From NCBI GenBank assembly GCA_027563145.1, contig CP071306.1:2294001-2358000 (forward strand): a stretch of 64,000 nt of DNA, written 5' to 3'. A program made the translations under genes and the position numbers. Below, in pieces: positions 23,839 through 32,957 of the stretch. Each line of letters opens with the position of its first letter. Positions within the stretch are counted from its first letter, which is position 1. The notes under the pieces are model-generated. The model saw nothing but the letters and a program-made list of their open reading frames with translations, made no database searches and was not told the origin of the DNA. Origin of the DNA: Halocatena halophila. GTDB lineage: Archaea; Halobacteriota; Halobacteria; Halobacteriales; Haloarculaceae.

Positions 23839-24471
23839 TTAGTTCTCTTCGGACTGCATTTGGACGAATCTGACGGCACCGTCACTCGATCGTGTTAGTG
23901 TCCCGTCCGCGCGTTTTCGTGCGATGATGAGCTCCTGTGCTGTCGATCCGATGGGTGCCACGATCGTTCCGCCGGTGGTGACCTGATCGATGATGCCCTC
24001 GGGAATCTCGGCAGTGGCACACGTCAGATACGCCGCGTCGTAGGGCTCGTGTTCGGGCCAGCCGTCGTGGCCATCACCGTGTTTGACCCGAACGTCATAG
24101 CCGAGACGGTCGAGTTGTTGTTGGGCGGCTGCTGCGAGTGGCTCGATCAGCTCCACACTCGAGACGGGCCTTTCGACGAGTTCGGCCACGACCGCCGCGT
24201 GATAACCACAGCCCGTGCCGATCTCGAGGACGCCATCGTCAGGGGCGAGTCCGAGCGCGTCGGTCATGATCGCCACCATGTGTGGTGCGCTGATCGTCTG
24301 ACCGTGCCCGATCGGGAGCGGTCGATCGTGATAGGCGTGCTCTTGCTGGTCGTCAGGGACGAACTCGTGTCTTGGAACCGACCGTAGCGCCTCGAGGACG
24401 GCCTCGCTCTCGATTCGTCCGCTGCGTTCGAGGCCATCAACGAGTCGATTGCGAGCCGCGTCGTGTGTCAT
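23839..24471 (-). CDS. pcm: protein-L-isoaspartate O-methyltransferase
   Basis: The 210-aa protein shows the PIMT pattern: VPRHEFVPDDQQEHAYHDRP near the N-terminus, then IGHGQTISAPHMVA, and the SAM site VLEIGTGCGYHAAVVAEL. It methylates isoaspartyl residues in damaged proteins to start their repair. A homologous haloarchaeal pair is common; only one copy is next to the zinc-finger gene here, which starts 6 bases upstream of this ATG's opposite end, so they probably form an operon (zinc-finger gene first). Confidence 0.92.
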   Translation of the reverse strand: MTHDAARNRLVDGLERSGRIESEAVLEALRSVPRHEFVPDDQQEHAYHDRPLPIGHGQTISAPHMVAIMTDALGLAPDDGVLEIGTGCGYHAAVVAELVERPVSSVELIEPLAAAAQQQLDRLGYDVRVKHGDGHDGWPEHEPYDAAYLTCATAEIPEGIIDQVTTGGTIVAPIGSTAQELIIARKRADGTLTRSSDGAVRFVQMQSEEN

Positions 24472-24477
24472 GGGTAC

Positions 24478-25128
24478 TTACCAGGCAGACCAGGCCGAAG
24501 AGGTTTCATCGTCGGCGTAGATGCGCAGTACGTCTTTTGCATACGCGCTGTCACCGCTGAAATCGAGCTGTTCGTGGTCGTAGCCCGTTGTGTCGTCTCG
24601 CAGTTTGATGGATTTGATCGTGAACTCCTCGTCGGCCATCGACCGGGTGCTTCCAACAGCAAACTCCTCGTCACCGGGGACGAGCACCTCAAAACTCCGA
24701 GTGTCCTCGTGTCGGCCGTCGTTGGGATTGACGGTGACGTTCACGGAGACGTTGTCGACTGCACGTGTCCAGATCGTCGAGACCGCATCCGCGCGTGCCT
24801 CCTCTTCTCTGCCGTCAGGGAGTTCCAGTGAGGTGATTCGCACGGTCATCAGCGCCATCTCGCTGTCGACGACGAACTCCTCGCCGACGGCAATCGTCTC
24901 GGTGGGCGGTGCTTCAACGCGCGTGTGAAACGACTCGCCATCCTGTGAGACGATCACGTCGCATTCGATCGTCGGCTCGCGTTCGATCGTCGTTTTGTGG
25001 ACGTGGTCGCAGTCCGTACACCGGACGGTTGGTTGTCCGCCTGGTGAGAGCACCTCGTGGGCGGTCTCGTGTTCCGGAGAACAGGCCGGACACGTCGCTG
25101 GGACGTGACTCGGCGTCGTATCGCTCAT
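24478..25128 (-). CDS. HVO_0476-family zinc finger protein
   Basis: The 216-aa protein has a zinc-ribbon N-terminus (CPACSPEHETAH at residues 14-25, CTDCDH near 37) followed by a beta-rich acidic region with ECDVIVSQDGESFHTRVEAP. I recognise it as the haloarchaeal family named after HVO_0476, whose function is unknown. It lies 6 bases upstream of pcm on the same strand. It may act in RNA or ribosome metabolism like many such ribbons, but that is a guess. Confidence 0.85.
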   Translation of the reverse strand: MSDTTPSHVPATCPACSPEHETAHEVLSPGGQPTVRCTDCDHVHKTTIEREPTIECDVIVSQDGESFHTRVEAPPTETIAVGEEFVVDSEMALMTVRITSLELPDGREEEARADAVSTIWTRAVDNVSVNVTVNPNDGRHEDTRSFEVLVPGDEEFAVGSTRSMADEEFTIKSIKLRDDTTGYDHEQLDFSGDSAYAKDVLRIYADDETSSAWSAW

Positions 25129-25181
25129 ATCACGACTACTGGCTGGGCGCGTATAGGCGGTTCGGCACGGCTGTGGCCTGG

Positions 25182-26138
25182 CTACTCGTCAGCCGTGGGC
25201 AACGAGATCGTCTCGCCGTCCACCGTCACGGTGGGGTCGGTGATGATCCCGTCGAGATGCAACGGCGCACTCACGTCGCCACCGATCGATGCATCGTCGC
25301 CAATGGCGATGTGGACCGTTTGCGCTGCCTTTTCGTCGAGCAACACCGAGCCCACCAGCTCAGTGACAGCGACGTTCGTGCCGATCCCGAGTTCTGCGAG
25401 GTTGTAGGCTGCCTCGCCAACCTCCTCGGCGGCGGTTTCGATCTGTTCGCGGATTTTTGGATCCTCGATTTCGGTGACCTGCCCGTCTTCGACAGTGAAC
25501 GCGAGCGTCTGGCCGTCGTCGAGCAGTCCATGGGGCATCATCGTGCCGTCAACGACAAACGTGCCGGTGGCTGAGACGGGACTGACGAACGCTTCGCCCG
25601 CCGGCAAATTCGACATTTCGCCCGCCGAGTGGACGATACCGGTGTCCTGTTGGAACTGTCGGTCGCCGATCTCGAACGTGATGTCGGTGCCCGCTGGGGC
25701 CGTGACTCGAATGGTCTCTGCGTCGCTGACGGCATCGAACACCTGCTGGGTGTGGCGCTCGATTGCAGCGTAATCAACATCCAGCCCGGTGGTGAACACC
25801 CGTTCGGTGATTCCTGGGAGCGTTGCGACGCGGGCACCGGTTTCGTTGGCGTCCGAACGCGCACGAGTGTGGCTCAGGCTTTTCGTCGTCGGTGCGAGCA
25901 CCACATCGGCCGCCGCCATCGCGGCAGCGACGGGGGCTGGTGGCTCTTCGCCGTGCTGGTCACCGGGGGGATACCGGACGATCGTGGTGTCCGCAGAGAT
26001 CGTTCGGGCAACGTTGTAGAGTGCTTCGCCAATCGGTTGGGTCCCATCATCGGCGACAATCACACACCGCTCGTCGGCTGTCAGTCCCAAACACTGGTTG
26101 ATGGCGGTTTCTGCGGCCGTTTGCAGTTCGCTGGTCAT
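25182..26138 (-). CDS. M29-type aminopeptidase
   Basis: The 318-aa protein resembles thermophilic metallo-aminopeptidases (peptidase family M29). Likely metal ligands and neighbours are seen in LPAGEAFVSPVSATG, VGSVLLDEKAAQTVHIAIGD and LHLDGIITDP. It is shorter than classical M29 enzymes (about 400 residues) at its N-terminal domain. It would release N-terminal amino acids from peptides in the cytoplasm. A second family member lies at 28237-29319. The gene follows the zinc-finger gene region but has 53 bases between them. Confidence 0.82.
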   Translation of the reverse strand: MTSELQTAAETAINQCLGLTADERCVIVADDGTQPIGEALYNVARTISADTTIVRYPPGDQHGEEPPAPVAAAMAAADVVLAPTTKSLSHTRARSDANETGARVATLPGITERVFTTGLDVDYAAIERHTQQVFDAVSDAETIRVTAPAGTDITFEIGDRQFQQDTGIVHSAGEMSNLPAGEAFVSPVSATGTFVVDGTMMPHGLLDDGQTLAFTVEDGQVTEIEDPKIREQIETAAEEVGEAAYNLAELGIGTNVAVTELVGSVLLDEKAAQTVHIAIGDDASIGGDVSAPLHLDGIITDPTVTVDGETISLPTADE

Positions 26139-26252
26139 GATCTACCCTGGGTGGAGCTCGAAAAAGCGTTTGTCCTTCCAGTCTGTCTGCTCGGCTGAGA
26201 ACTCACTCAGAAACGAGTAAACGGGCAATAGAGCGCTCGATAACCTCGAAAC

Positions 26253-26259
26253 GTTTACC
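26253..26259 (+). promoter_or_regulatory. TATA-like box of the GAPDH gene
   Basis: GTTTACC is centred 28 bases before ATG 26284, consistent with a leaderless mRNA. Confidence 0.45.
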
Positions 26260-26283
26260 CACGTCGGTAGAGCACACTCAGGT

Positions 26284-27297
26284 ATGATCAGCGTCGGAGT
26301 GAATGGCTACGGCACGATCGGCAAACGGGTTGCGGATGCTGTCGTCGCGCAACCGGATATGGAGCTCGTCGGCGTCGCAAAGACGCGACCAAATTTCGAG
26401 GCAGAGACAGCGGTTAAAAACGGTTATCCCCTCTTTGCGGCCATCGAAGAGCGGATTGAGCAGTTTGACGACGCCGGCATCGAGCTTGCCGGCACCGTTG
26501 ACGAGCTGGTAGCAGCGAGCGACGTGGTCGTTGATGCCTGTCCGTCCGGGATTGGTGCTGAGAACAAGTCGCTGTATGCAGAACACGACACGCCCGCGCT
26601 CTATCAGGGCGGCGAGGACGCCGATCTCGTCGATGTGAGCTTCAACGCGCGGTCGAACTACGACGCGGCGACCGGCGCGGACCACGTTCGGGTCGTGTCC
26701 TGTAACACGACGGGGCTTTCCCGACTGCTCGCGCCGCTGGAGTCGGCGTATGGCGTCGAAAAGGCACGTGTGACGCTCGTGCGTCGTGGTGGCGACCCGG
26801 GACAGACTGGCCGCGGGCCGATCAACGACATCCTCCCGAATCCCGTGACGCTGCCGTCCCACCACGGCCCTGATGTCAACACGATCTTCCCCGAGCTCGA
26901 CATCGACACCCTTGGGATGAAAGTGCCGGCCACGCTGATGCACACCCACAGCGTCAACGTCACGCTCGAGACGGTGCCGGACGAGGCGGACGTGCGGGAG
27001 CTTTTGGCGGACGAATCCCGGCTGTTTTGCATCAAGCCATCGATGGCGATTGATGGCTCGGGAAAGCTAAAGGAGTACGCCCACGACGTGGGGCGTCCGC
27101 GTGGCGATCTCTGGGAGAACTGCATCTGGGAGGAGTCGATCAGCATTGAGGGCGACGACCTCTACTGCTTCCAGGCGATCCACCAGGAGAGCGACGTCGT
27201 TCCGGAGAACATTGATGCGATCCGTGCGGTCACCGGCGTGGCCGATGCAGACGAGAGCATCGCCCGGACGAACGAAGCGATGGGAATGGGGTTGTAG
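26284..27297 (+). CDS. gap: glyceraldehyde-3-phosphate dehydrogenase, archaeal type II
   Basis: The 337-aa enzyme starts with the dinucleotide fold [17 protein letters not shown] (residues 4-20) and has the catalytic Cys140 in [13 protein letters not shown], with HTHSVN supplying the active-site histidine. This is the archaeal (type II) GAPDH, which reversibly oxidises and phosphorylates glyceraldehyde 3-phosphate, acting mainly in gluconeogenesis in haloarchaea that use the semi-phosphorylative Entner-Doudoroff route. The gene stands alone with its own promoter. Confidence 0.95.
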   Translation: MISVGVNGYGTIGKRVADAVVAQPDMELVGVAKTRPNFEAETAVKNGYPLFAAIEERIEQFDDAGIELAGTVDELVAASDVVVDACPSGIGAENKSLYAEHDTPALYQGGEDADLVDVSFNARSNYDAATGADHVRVVSCNTTGLSRLLAPLESAYGVEKARVTLVRRGGDPGQTGRGPINDILPNPVTLPSHHGPDVNTIFPELDIDTLGMKVPATLMHTHSVNVTLETVPDEADVRELLADESRLFCIKPSMAIDGSGKLKEYAHDVGRPRGDLWENCIWEESISIEGDDLYCFQAIHQESDVVPENIDAIRAVTGVADADESIARTNEAMGMGL

Positions 27298-27323
27298 GGC
27301 GTCCATCCACGGCGAAGTTCTTC

Positions 27324-27659
27324 TCAGCGAATGCTGGTCTCGGTGATCCACGCACCGAGATCATCGATGACGGTCTCCGTGACGTTCTCAAACGTGAACG
27401 TGACCGAAATCCCTCCGTCCTGCTCGGTGATGTTTCCAATTGAGGTTGGCGTACCGTACTGGGCGTGGAGCCCCCACCAGTACGATTCGAGCACATCGGT
27501 TGCATCCATCCCATCGCTGGGCAGAAACTCGGGACATTCCTCGACGATTGTGGCTCGTCCATCGTCGGTGAGCATGTGTGTTGCAGCCACAAACTGCCGT
27601 TCGATGAATCGTGATGCGAACGTTTTGACTGTCGCCGTGGAGAGTGGCTGCTCAGCCAT
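27324..27659 (-). CDS. hypothetical protein, DUF3887-like
   Basis: From ATG 27659 the protein has 111 residues. The layout (helical N-terminus FASRFIERQFVAATHMLTDD, then IGNITEQDGGISVTFTFENV) resembles the DUF3887/NTF2-like domain that often precedes hydrolase domains, but here it stands alone. A longer upstream frame gives non-homologous sequence. The function is unknown; ligand binding is possible. Confidence 0.65.
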   Translation of the reverse strand: MAEQPLSTATVKTFASRFIERQFVAATHMLTDDGRATIVEECPEFLPSDGMDATDVLESYWWGLHAQYGTPTSIGNITEQDGGISVTFTFENVTETVIDDLGAWITETSIR

Positions 27660-27847
27660 CGTCGTTTCATTTGAAAGTGGCAATTTGATAACTCTTCCGC
27701 AAGTGTTCGGTATGCTGGCTGATACTTTGGTGACAACTCTCACACACCACAGGTACGGTTCAATAGAAATTGCTATTAATTTAATGGGGGTGGTTGAAAG
27801 GGTCGCGTTCAGAAGGCTTTTGATCACACGGAGCTTCAGGTTTAATC

Positions 27848-28234
27848 ATGGGATCGCGCGACCGGGACCCGTTCGACGACATCTTCAACGAGCTCAGTCG
27901 GATGATGGACGAGATGATGGGTGGCAATTTCGACATGCATGTCGAAAATGGTGACTCAGGCTTTGGGACGGACGTTCACCTCACCACCCAGACTGACGAC
28001 GACCACGTCTACGTCATCGCCGATCTGCCAGGGATCGACAAGGAGGCGATTGACGTGAAATGCGATGGGAAGACGTTGACCATCTCGGCCAGCACGGAGC
28101 ACCGGGAGTACGAAGAACAGCTTCGGCTCCCCGTCTCGGTGGATGAACACGCTGCCAGCGCAACGTTCAACAACAACATCCTGGAGATCAAATTCGAACG
28201 GAACGACTCCTCGGCCAACATCAACGTCGAGTAA
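27848..28234 (+). CDS. Hsp20/alpha-crystallin family small heat-shock protein
   Basis: The 128-aa protein begins with a Met/Asp-rich segment (FDDIFNELSRMMDEMMGGNF) and has an alpha-crystallin domain (about residues 38-128) with DDDHVYVIADLPGIDKEAID, TLTISAS and EEQLRLPVSV. Small heat-shock proteins hold unfolded proteins in large oligomers. The N-terminus also resembles GvpH of gas-vesicle clusters, but no gvp genes are near. A TATA-like run (ATTTAATG, about 27778-27785) lies about 65 bases upstream. Confidence 0.88.
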   Translation: MGSRDRDPFDDIFNELSRMMDEMMGGNFDMHVENGDSGFGTDVHLTTQTDDDHVYVIADLPGIDKEAIDVKCDGKTLTISASTEHREYEEQLRLPVSVDEHAASATFNNNILEIKFERNDSSANINVE

Positions 28235-28236
28235 CG

Positions 28237-29319
28237 CTACGACAGCTGGAACTGCCCGTTTTTGAGCACCGTCTCACCATCAATACTGAGCGATGCGTCC
28301 GTGCTCATGTCCACGAGCATATCCACGTGGACCGCGCTGTCGTTGCCGTCTTCATCGGCCGGAAGGCACGCATCATACGCTCGCCCGAGCGCCAGATGGA
28401 TCGTTTCGCTCATTTTCTCATCGAACAGGATGTTATCGGTGAACCGATCGATGCCGTCGTTCATTCCGATGCCCAGCTCGCCGAGCCGTCGCGCGCCGGG
28501 ATCAGTTTCTAGAATCGTCTCAAGCAACTCGACGTTATCCGCGTCGTAGTCGGTTACCACGCCGTCTTCGAACGTGAGCTCGACTCTCTCGAACCGCTCG
28601 CCGGCGTAGGTCAATGGCAGATCGAACACGACAGTTCCCTCGGTGGTTGTCGGTGCAGTAAACACCTCTCCGGATGGAAGATTGTGTGAGTCGTATTCAA
28701 CGGAGGCCGCGCTGTTGATTGCGGTCCGGTTCGCGATCGAGAGGGTGAGATCCGTTCCTGCCCCCGTTTGAATACGGACGGTCTCGCCGTCATCGAGCGC
28801 GGATTTGAGCTGTGCCATCTTGGAGGCGAGTGCCTCCCAGTCGCGCAGAATGGCGTCGTAGACGAACTCCTGGTAGGCTGCAAATGACATTCCGGCCTGT
28901 TGTGCGAGCGCTCGGGTCGGATGGATCGTCGACACCCAGTCGGTGTCGAGACGCGCCTCTCGAATTGGAGCCCTGGCGGTGGCGAAGGCCTGCTGTGTCG
29001 CATCCGCGATATCGCTGGCTTCGCTGGTGTTCGTCGGCCCGCGGAGACTCAACACAACGTCTGCGTGTTCGTACAGCTGCTGTTCGTATGCGGGCGCAGC
29101 AGTGAACTCACCGTCGTGTGCACGGAGATACGCGCGGGATATCTCACTCGAGGCCGCGAGCGTGAGCATGTTCGCGTCGCGTTCGCCGAGCTCGTTCGCC
29201 ACGGCAACCGCCAGCTCGTGTGCACCATCGCCAACCAGAACGACGACATCGTCGCCCGCCTCGACGCCTGCGCTCCACTCCGTGAGAATCCGTGCGTGTT
29301 CTCGAATTCGTTCGTCCAT
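28237..29319 (-). CDS. M29-type aminopeptidase, second copy
   Basis: This 360-aa protein matches the M29 layout at full length: an N-terminal domain (VVVLVGDGAHELAVAVANEL, ADVVLSLRG), then LPSGEVFTAPTTTEG, RLGELGIGMNDGIDRFTDN and ILFDEKMSETIHLALGRAYD with likely metal ligands. It is distantly similar to the 25182-26138 protein, so the two are paralogs with probably different peptide preference. Convergent with hsp20, 2 bases apart. Confidence 0.85.
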   Translation of the reverse strand: MDERIREHARILTEWSAGVEAGDDVVVLVGDGAHELAVAVANELGERDANMLTLAASSEISRAYLRAHDGEFTAAPAYEQQLYEHADVVLSLRGPTNTSEASDIADATQQAFATARAPIREARLDTDWVSTIHPTRALAQQAGMSFAAYQEFVYDAILRDWEALASKMAQLKSALDDGETVRIQTGAGTDLTLSIANRTAINSAASVEYDSHNLPSGEVFTAPTTTEGTVVFDLPLTYAGERFERVELTFEDGVVTDYDADNVELLETILETDPGARRLGELGIGMNDGIDRFTDNILFDEKMSETIHLALGRAYDACLPADEDGNDSAVHVDMLVDMSTDASLSIDGETVLKNGQFQLS

Positions 29320-29439
29320 GACGGTGTGTGCCGATTGGCCGCCCTAACGATTGCGAATCGGCTCGCTCTGTCCGGTATGATGGTTGCGTGATGGCTTGGC
29401 AAACGCTGAAGGAAACGGCCGCTGATTGAGCGCATAATT

Positions 29440-29730
29440 GTGCGTGAAAACTCCACTCGAACGGTCTCTCGACGCCGGTTTGGGGCGATCATCGGCGGTG
29501 CAGGAACGCTTTCTGGCACGGGCGCTCGTGACACCATCGCACAGCTGACCGAAACGGAGCCGCCACAGAACGCTGCCACTGATGGTGATGACGATGAGGT
29601 TTCTCCGAGTCTACAGTTGATGCTCGTGGCCGTGGTGGCAGGAGTACTCTCGCCGATCGTGCTCGGACTGTTGCTCTGGCGCGGTGCCAACGAGACAAAC
29701 GCGGACGAACTTGATGATTCACGACGGTGA
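29440..29730 (+). CDS. small membrane protein with a Tat-like N-terminus
   Basis: GTG 29440 opens a 96-aa frame. The N-terminus TVSRRRFGAIIGGAGTLSGT has the twin-arginine pattern, residues 25-50 are polar, and a single transmembrane helix (LQLMLVAVVAGVLSPIVLGL) lies at about residues 58-79. No family is recognised. The gene ends shortly before ubaA on the same strand and contains the ubaA promoter near its end. A palindrome-like GCATAATTGTGC covers the start codon (29432-29443). Confidence 0.5.
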   Translation: MRENSTRTVSRRRFGAIIGGAGTLSGTGARDTIAQLTETEPPQNAATDGDDDEVSPSLQLMLVAVVAGVLSPIVLGLLLWRGANETNADELDDSRR

Positions 29731-29737
29731 TCCATCA

Positions 29738-29745
29738 GTTTATTC
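29738..29745 (+). promoter_or_regulatory. TATA-like box of ubaA
   Basis: GTTTATTC is centred about 26 bases before ATG 29768, supporting that start over upstream in-frame ATGs at 29684 and elsewhere. Confidence 0.5.
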
Positions 29746-29767
29746 CGATGCAAACCAACTGACGAGT

Positions 29768-30604
29768 ATGGTGGCGCTCGATCTCGATGCGACGCAGCTC
29801 GATCGGTATTCTCGGCACCTGATTATGGATGCTGTCGGACCGGAGGGCCAACAGCAACTGCTCAACAGCCGTGTTCTCTGTGTTGGTGCAGGTGGGCTGG
29901 GATCGCCGGCGATCGAGTATCTCGCTGCGGCGGGCGTCGGAACGCTGGGTATCGTCGATGACGATGTCGTCGAGCGATCGAATCTCCAGCGCCAGGTCCT
30001 CCACACCGAGGCCGACATCGGCACGCCAAAAGTCGAGAGTGCAGCCGCGTTCGTCGAGGCCCAGGCTCCAGACGTGACCGTCGAGCCGATCGAACGGCGG
30101 CTCACGAAAGCGAACGCCCGCGAGCTGGTTGCATCGTACGACATTGTACTCGATGGCTCTGATAACTTTCCCACCCGATTTCTGCTGAATGACGTCTGTT
30201 GGCTGCGTGGGACGCCGCTCGTTCACGGGGCTGTCCTCAGATTCGAGGGGCAGGTCACGACGATTGATCCACGTGCTGATGGTCCGTGCTATCGCTGTCT
30301 GTTCCCGTCTGCACCGCCAGCTGGCGCGGTTCCCGGCTGTGCAACGGCGGGCGTGCTCGGCGTTCTTCCAGGGACCGTTGGCTGTTTCCAGGCGACTGAA
30401 GTGTGTAAACTCATCATGGAGACTGGCGATCCACTCGTCGGTCGGTTGCTCAGCTACAACGCTGCTGGGATGACGGTTGATACGGTGGAGTACGCGGCCA
30501 ATCCGAACTGTCCCGTCTGTGGGACGAACGGCATCGACTCGATCGAAGAAATCGAATACACGGAGACGTGTGCCATCGACGATCACTGCGCCGGTGGCAG
30601 CTGA
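29768..30604 (+). CDS. ubaA: E1-like SAMP-activating enzyme UbaA (ThiF/MoeB family)
   Basis: The 278-aa protein has the E1 adenylation domain: VLCVGAGGLGSPAIEYLA (residues 37-54, GxGxxG), the Arg/Asn-containing DVVERSNLQRQVLHT, catalytic Cys191 in VPGCATAGVLGVLPG, and zinc-binding CYRC (174/177) with CPVC (248/251). In haloarchaea UbaA adenylates the ubiquitin-like SAMPs and is needed for protein sampylation, tRNA wobble thiolation and molybdopterin synthesis. Length and motifs are complete. The final 22 bases overlap the convergent BtuF-like gene. Confidence 0.92.
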   Translation: MVALDLDATQLDRYSRHLIMDAVGPEGQQQLLNSRVLCVGAGGLGSPAIEYLAAAGVGTLGIVDDDVVERSNLQRQVLHTEADIGTPKVESAAAFVEAQAPDVTVEPIERRLTKANARELVASYDIVLDGSDNFPTRFLLNDVCWLRGTPLVHGAVLRFEGQVTTIDPRADGPCYRCLFPSAPPAGAVPGCATAGVLGVLPGTVGCFQATEVCKLIMETGDPLVGRLLSYNAAGMTVDTVEYAANPNCPVCGTNGIDSIEEIEYTETCAIDDHCAGGS

Positions 30605-31479
30605 TCGAACCCGACCGCGAGATCTTCGTCCGGTTGTCCACAGAGCGCTGGATGCAACAGCTTCCCCAGTTGTTCTGCCGTGTCTGCGAGCGTGGTTCCA
30701 GGGCGATGCAGCAATCGATCCCCATCCATTGCGTAGACGCTATCGGACTGTACAGCCCGCAGCTGGTCGTATTCTTCTCGGCTTGTGAGCTCATCTCGGT
30801 TGGCAGCCGTTTGTTCGATCGCAAAGCCACACGGTGCGATGACGATCACCGCCGGATCCGCCGCAATGATCGCCTCGAACGACCGTGGAATCGATCGCTC
30901 GGCCACAAATGCCGGTTCACCGCCGGCAATCTCGACCAGTTCGGGGACCCAGTGACCCGCCGTCATGATCGGTTCGAGCCAGTCGAGCACGGCAACCGTC
31001 GGTCTGCCGGAGGCATCGGCGGTGGTGGCTTTGACATTCTCGATTCGCTCGTCGAACGTCTTCTGGACGGTCGCTGCGGTCTCGGTGACGCCGATTGCCT
31101 CACCAATGCGCTGGATGTCTTCGCGAACGTCATCCAGGCTGTGTGGATCGGTGGTGAGCACAGAACAGTCCAGCTCAAGCGTTTCGACCGCCTCGGTAAC
31201 GAGCACGCGATCGACGGCACAGACATCACAGAGCCCTTGCGTGACGATCAGATCCGGGTCGAGAGCTTCGAGTCTGTCGAGATCGATTGCGTAAACACCA
31301 CCGTTTCGTTCGGCCTGCAGCACCTGCCGATCTATCGCTCGACTTGAGGCGGTGGCGTCGATCCGGCTTTCGGTTACGGCGGGCGCTGGGTGGTCACACT
31401 CGTGGGAGACGCCCACTGGATCGACACCGAACGCAGTCACGATGTCGGTCGCAGACGGTAACAGTGTGACAACGCGCAT
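30583..31479 (-). CDS. BtuF-like substrate-binding protein without signal peptide
   Basis: The 298-aa protein has the class III periplasmic-binding fold of BtuF/FhuD proteins: it starts MRVVTLLPSATDIVTAFG, then LDPDLIVTQGLCDVC, and APCGFAIEQT further on. It begins directly at the first strand of the fold, with no signal peptide or lipobox, so it is predicted cytoplasmic, unlike transport-linked relatives. Related signal-less proteins are annotated as cobalamin-binding. It is not next to permease genes. Its last 22 bases overlap ubaA. Confidence 0.8.
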   Translation of the reverse strand: MRVVTLLPSATDIVTAFGVDPVGVSHECDHPAPAVTESRIDATASSRAIDRQVLQAERNGGVYAIDLDRLEALDPDLIVTQGLCDVCAVDRVLVTEAVETLELDCSVLTTDPHSLDDVREDIQRIGEAIGVTETAATVQKTFDERIENVKATTADASGRPTVAVLDWLEPIMTAGHWVPELVEIAGGEPAFVAERSIPRSFEAIIAADPAVIVIAPCGFAIEQTAANRDELTSREEYDQLRAVQSDSVYAMDGDRLLHRPGTTLADTAEQLGKLLHPALCGQPDEDLAVGFDQLPPAQ

Positions 31480-31530
31480 GGTAGTCGTCTAGCCAGTCAG
31501 CCTATTGGTCGTTGCGTTCTACTGGCGAGC

Positions 31531-31881
31531 ATGAAACGAGTCCTCAGAGCCGGGATCGTCGAGACATACACCGTGGTGCGGGTCGCGCTGGACCGGCGCT
31601 CACCACACCAGCTTCGGCTCGTGGTTATTTTGCTGTTCGTTGGCGGCTATCTGCTCTCGCCGGTTGATGCTGTCTCTGATCTTCTTCCCGTCGTGGGTCT
31701 TGGCGACGATCTGCTCGTGGGCTTGCTTGGTCGGCGATTGATCTATGGAACTACCCCAGCAGAGCTTCTCGAAGAACATCGAGAGGTGGCCCGATCGCAG
31801 TTCCGGCTCGCAGCGGTCGTGGTCGGGCTGTTCGTACTGTTGTTCGTTGTGATCGTCGTTCGTTCGCTCGGACTGCTGTAG
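31531..31881 (+). CDS. DUF1232 (YkvA-like) membrane protein
   Basis: The 116-aa protein contains the DUF1232 signature YLLSPVDAVSDLLPVVGLGD (residues 40-59), where a hydrophobic helix is followed by the conserved P-D-x-x-x-D-x-x-P pattern, and has a second hydrophobic segment at the C-terminus (about 90-113). The family is widespread in bacteria and archaea and has no established function. Two membrane segments are predicted. Confidence 0.88.
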   Translation: MKRVLRAGIVETYTVVRVALDRRSPHQLRLVVILLFVGGYLLSPVDAVSDLLPVVGLGDDLLVGLLGRRLIYGTTPAELLEEHREVARSQFRLAAVVVGLFVLLFVVIVVRSLGLL

Positions 31882-31925
31882 CGCCAATCGACAGGATCAC
31901 CGCATTCGAGAGCAAACTGTCCACC

Positions 31926-32504
31926 ATGACTACTGGCTCGTATCGCGTCCTTGAGAGCACTCGCGAAACAGACGAGCTATTATTGCTTGAGACGACGGAC
32001 GCAGATCCCGTCTACGTCAGCACGGTTGGCTACGAGCAACCGCTTGCCTCGACTGTCGAATCGATCGATCCCGGCAATCTGCTTGCTGCCTCGTTCGACT
32101 GGTCACAATCGCGTCCCAGATTCGAAACCATCACCATCGAAAGCACGACAACGTTCACGTTCGTTTCAGGGGCGACAAATCTCTTCGAGGCGGCGATCAA
32201 CTGCTGGGAGAACGCCAGAGCGAGCGGCGAACCGATGAACTCTATGGTGACTTACGACACGGATCGAAATCCCAATGGCGTCGTCTACGCCTTTGCCGAA
32301 CAGTCCGGTGAGCAATCGCTGTTCGAGGAGTTTCGCGACGGGATCAAACCGCTCGATCCGCTGCTCGAACCGATCGAGCGCGTCAAGCCACCGTACGCCC
32401 TGTTCTGTCTCGATCCAATAGAGTATCCCTGCGTGATCGTCACCATCGCCTTCGATCAGTCGGGACTGTTCGCGAAAACGGTGCGCGATACGTACGTCGA
32501 GTGA
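31926..32504 (+). CDS. haloarchaeal conserved protein, DUF6663-like
   Basis: The 192-aa protein reads as the haloarchaeal family I recall as DUF6663: YRVLESTRETDELLLLETTD at the N-terminus, FVSGATNLFEAAINCWENAR in the middle and VVYAFAEQSGEQSLFEEFRD after it. It is soluble and acidic with no known motif. It lies upstream of sepF, 54 bases apart on the same strand. The function is unknown. Confidence 0.8.
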   Translation: MTTGSYRVLESTRETDELLLLETTDADPVYVSTVGYEQPLASTVESIDPGNLLAASFDWSQSRPRFETITIESTTTFTFVSGATNLFEAAINCWENARASGEPMNSMVTYDTDRNPNGVVYAFAEQSGEQSLFEEFRDGIKPLDPLLEPIERVKPPYALFCLDPIEYPCVIVTIAFDQSGLFAKTVRDTYVE

Positions 32505-32528
32505 GCTGTCCCTCCCCACGGCGTAAGA

Positions 32529-32536
32529 ACTATACG
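32529..32536 (+). promoter_or_regulatory. TATA-like box of sepF
   Basis: ACTATACG is centred about 27 bases before ATG 32559, so sepF can be transcribed on its own as a leaderless mRNA. Confidence 0.5.
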
Positions 32537-32558
32537 CTCACCGGGCGCGCTTCGACCT

Positions 32559-32927
32559 ATGGGGTTTATGGATCGATTGCTGAGCGAAGGCGGGGGCCGA
32601 AGCCATCAGCACACCGTCGACGACTACGTCGAGATCGATCTCGACGCACTGGACTCGGAGGTTCCAGACGCCGGAACCAATATCCACGTCGCAAAACTCG
32701 ACAACAAACAGGATGTGATCGTCATCAAAGACGCAATCTACGACGGCGATATCGTCATCGCCGACATCACGCGACACTCAACGAGCGATCGCACAATGGA
32801 ACACATCACTGATGAACTGAAACAGGTTGCCAACGAAGTGGGGGGTGATATCGTCCAGAAAGACGACGATCAGCTCATCATCACCCCGAGTGGCATCGGC
32901 GTTAGTCGAAAAAAACTGGGGCGATAA
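32559..32927 (+). CDS. sepF: cell division protein SepF
   Basis: This 122-aa protein is archaeal SepF: an N-terminal amphipathic membrane anchor (MGFMDRLLSEGG), a short linker, and the SepF core with HVAKLDNKQDVIVIKDAIYD, GDIVIADITRHS and DIVQKDDDQLIITPSGI. SepF dimers tether FtsZ rings to the membrane; in haloarchaea SepF binds FtsZ2. FtsZ1 is encoded in this window at 51783-52958. The size is typical (110-130). Confidence 0.93.
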   Translation: MGFMDRLLSEGGGRSHQHTVDDYVEIDLDALDSEVPDAGTNIHVAKLDNKQDVIVIKDAIYDGDIVIADITRHSTSDRTMEHITDELKQVANEVGGDIVQKDDDQLIITPSGIGVSRKKLGR

Positions 32928-32957
32928 TCCCCCCGCTAACACACCGCAACGACGGTA

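Noticed and set aside
27848..28234. Hsp20 gene considered as gvpH of a gas-vesicle cluster
   Set aside because: No other gvp genes are near, and the alpha-crystallin domain is that of a general small heat-shock protein.
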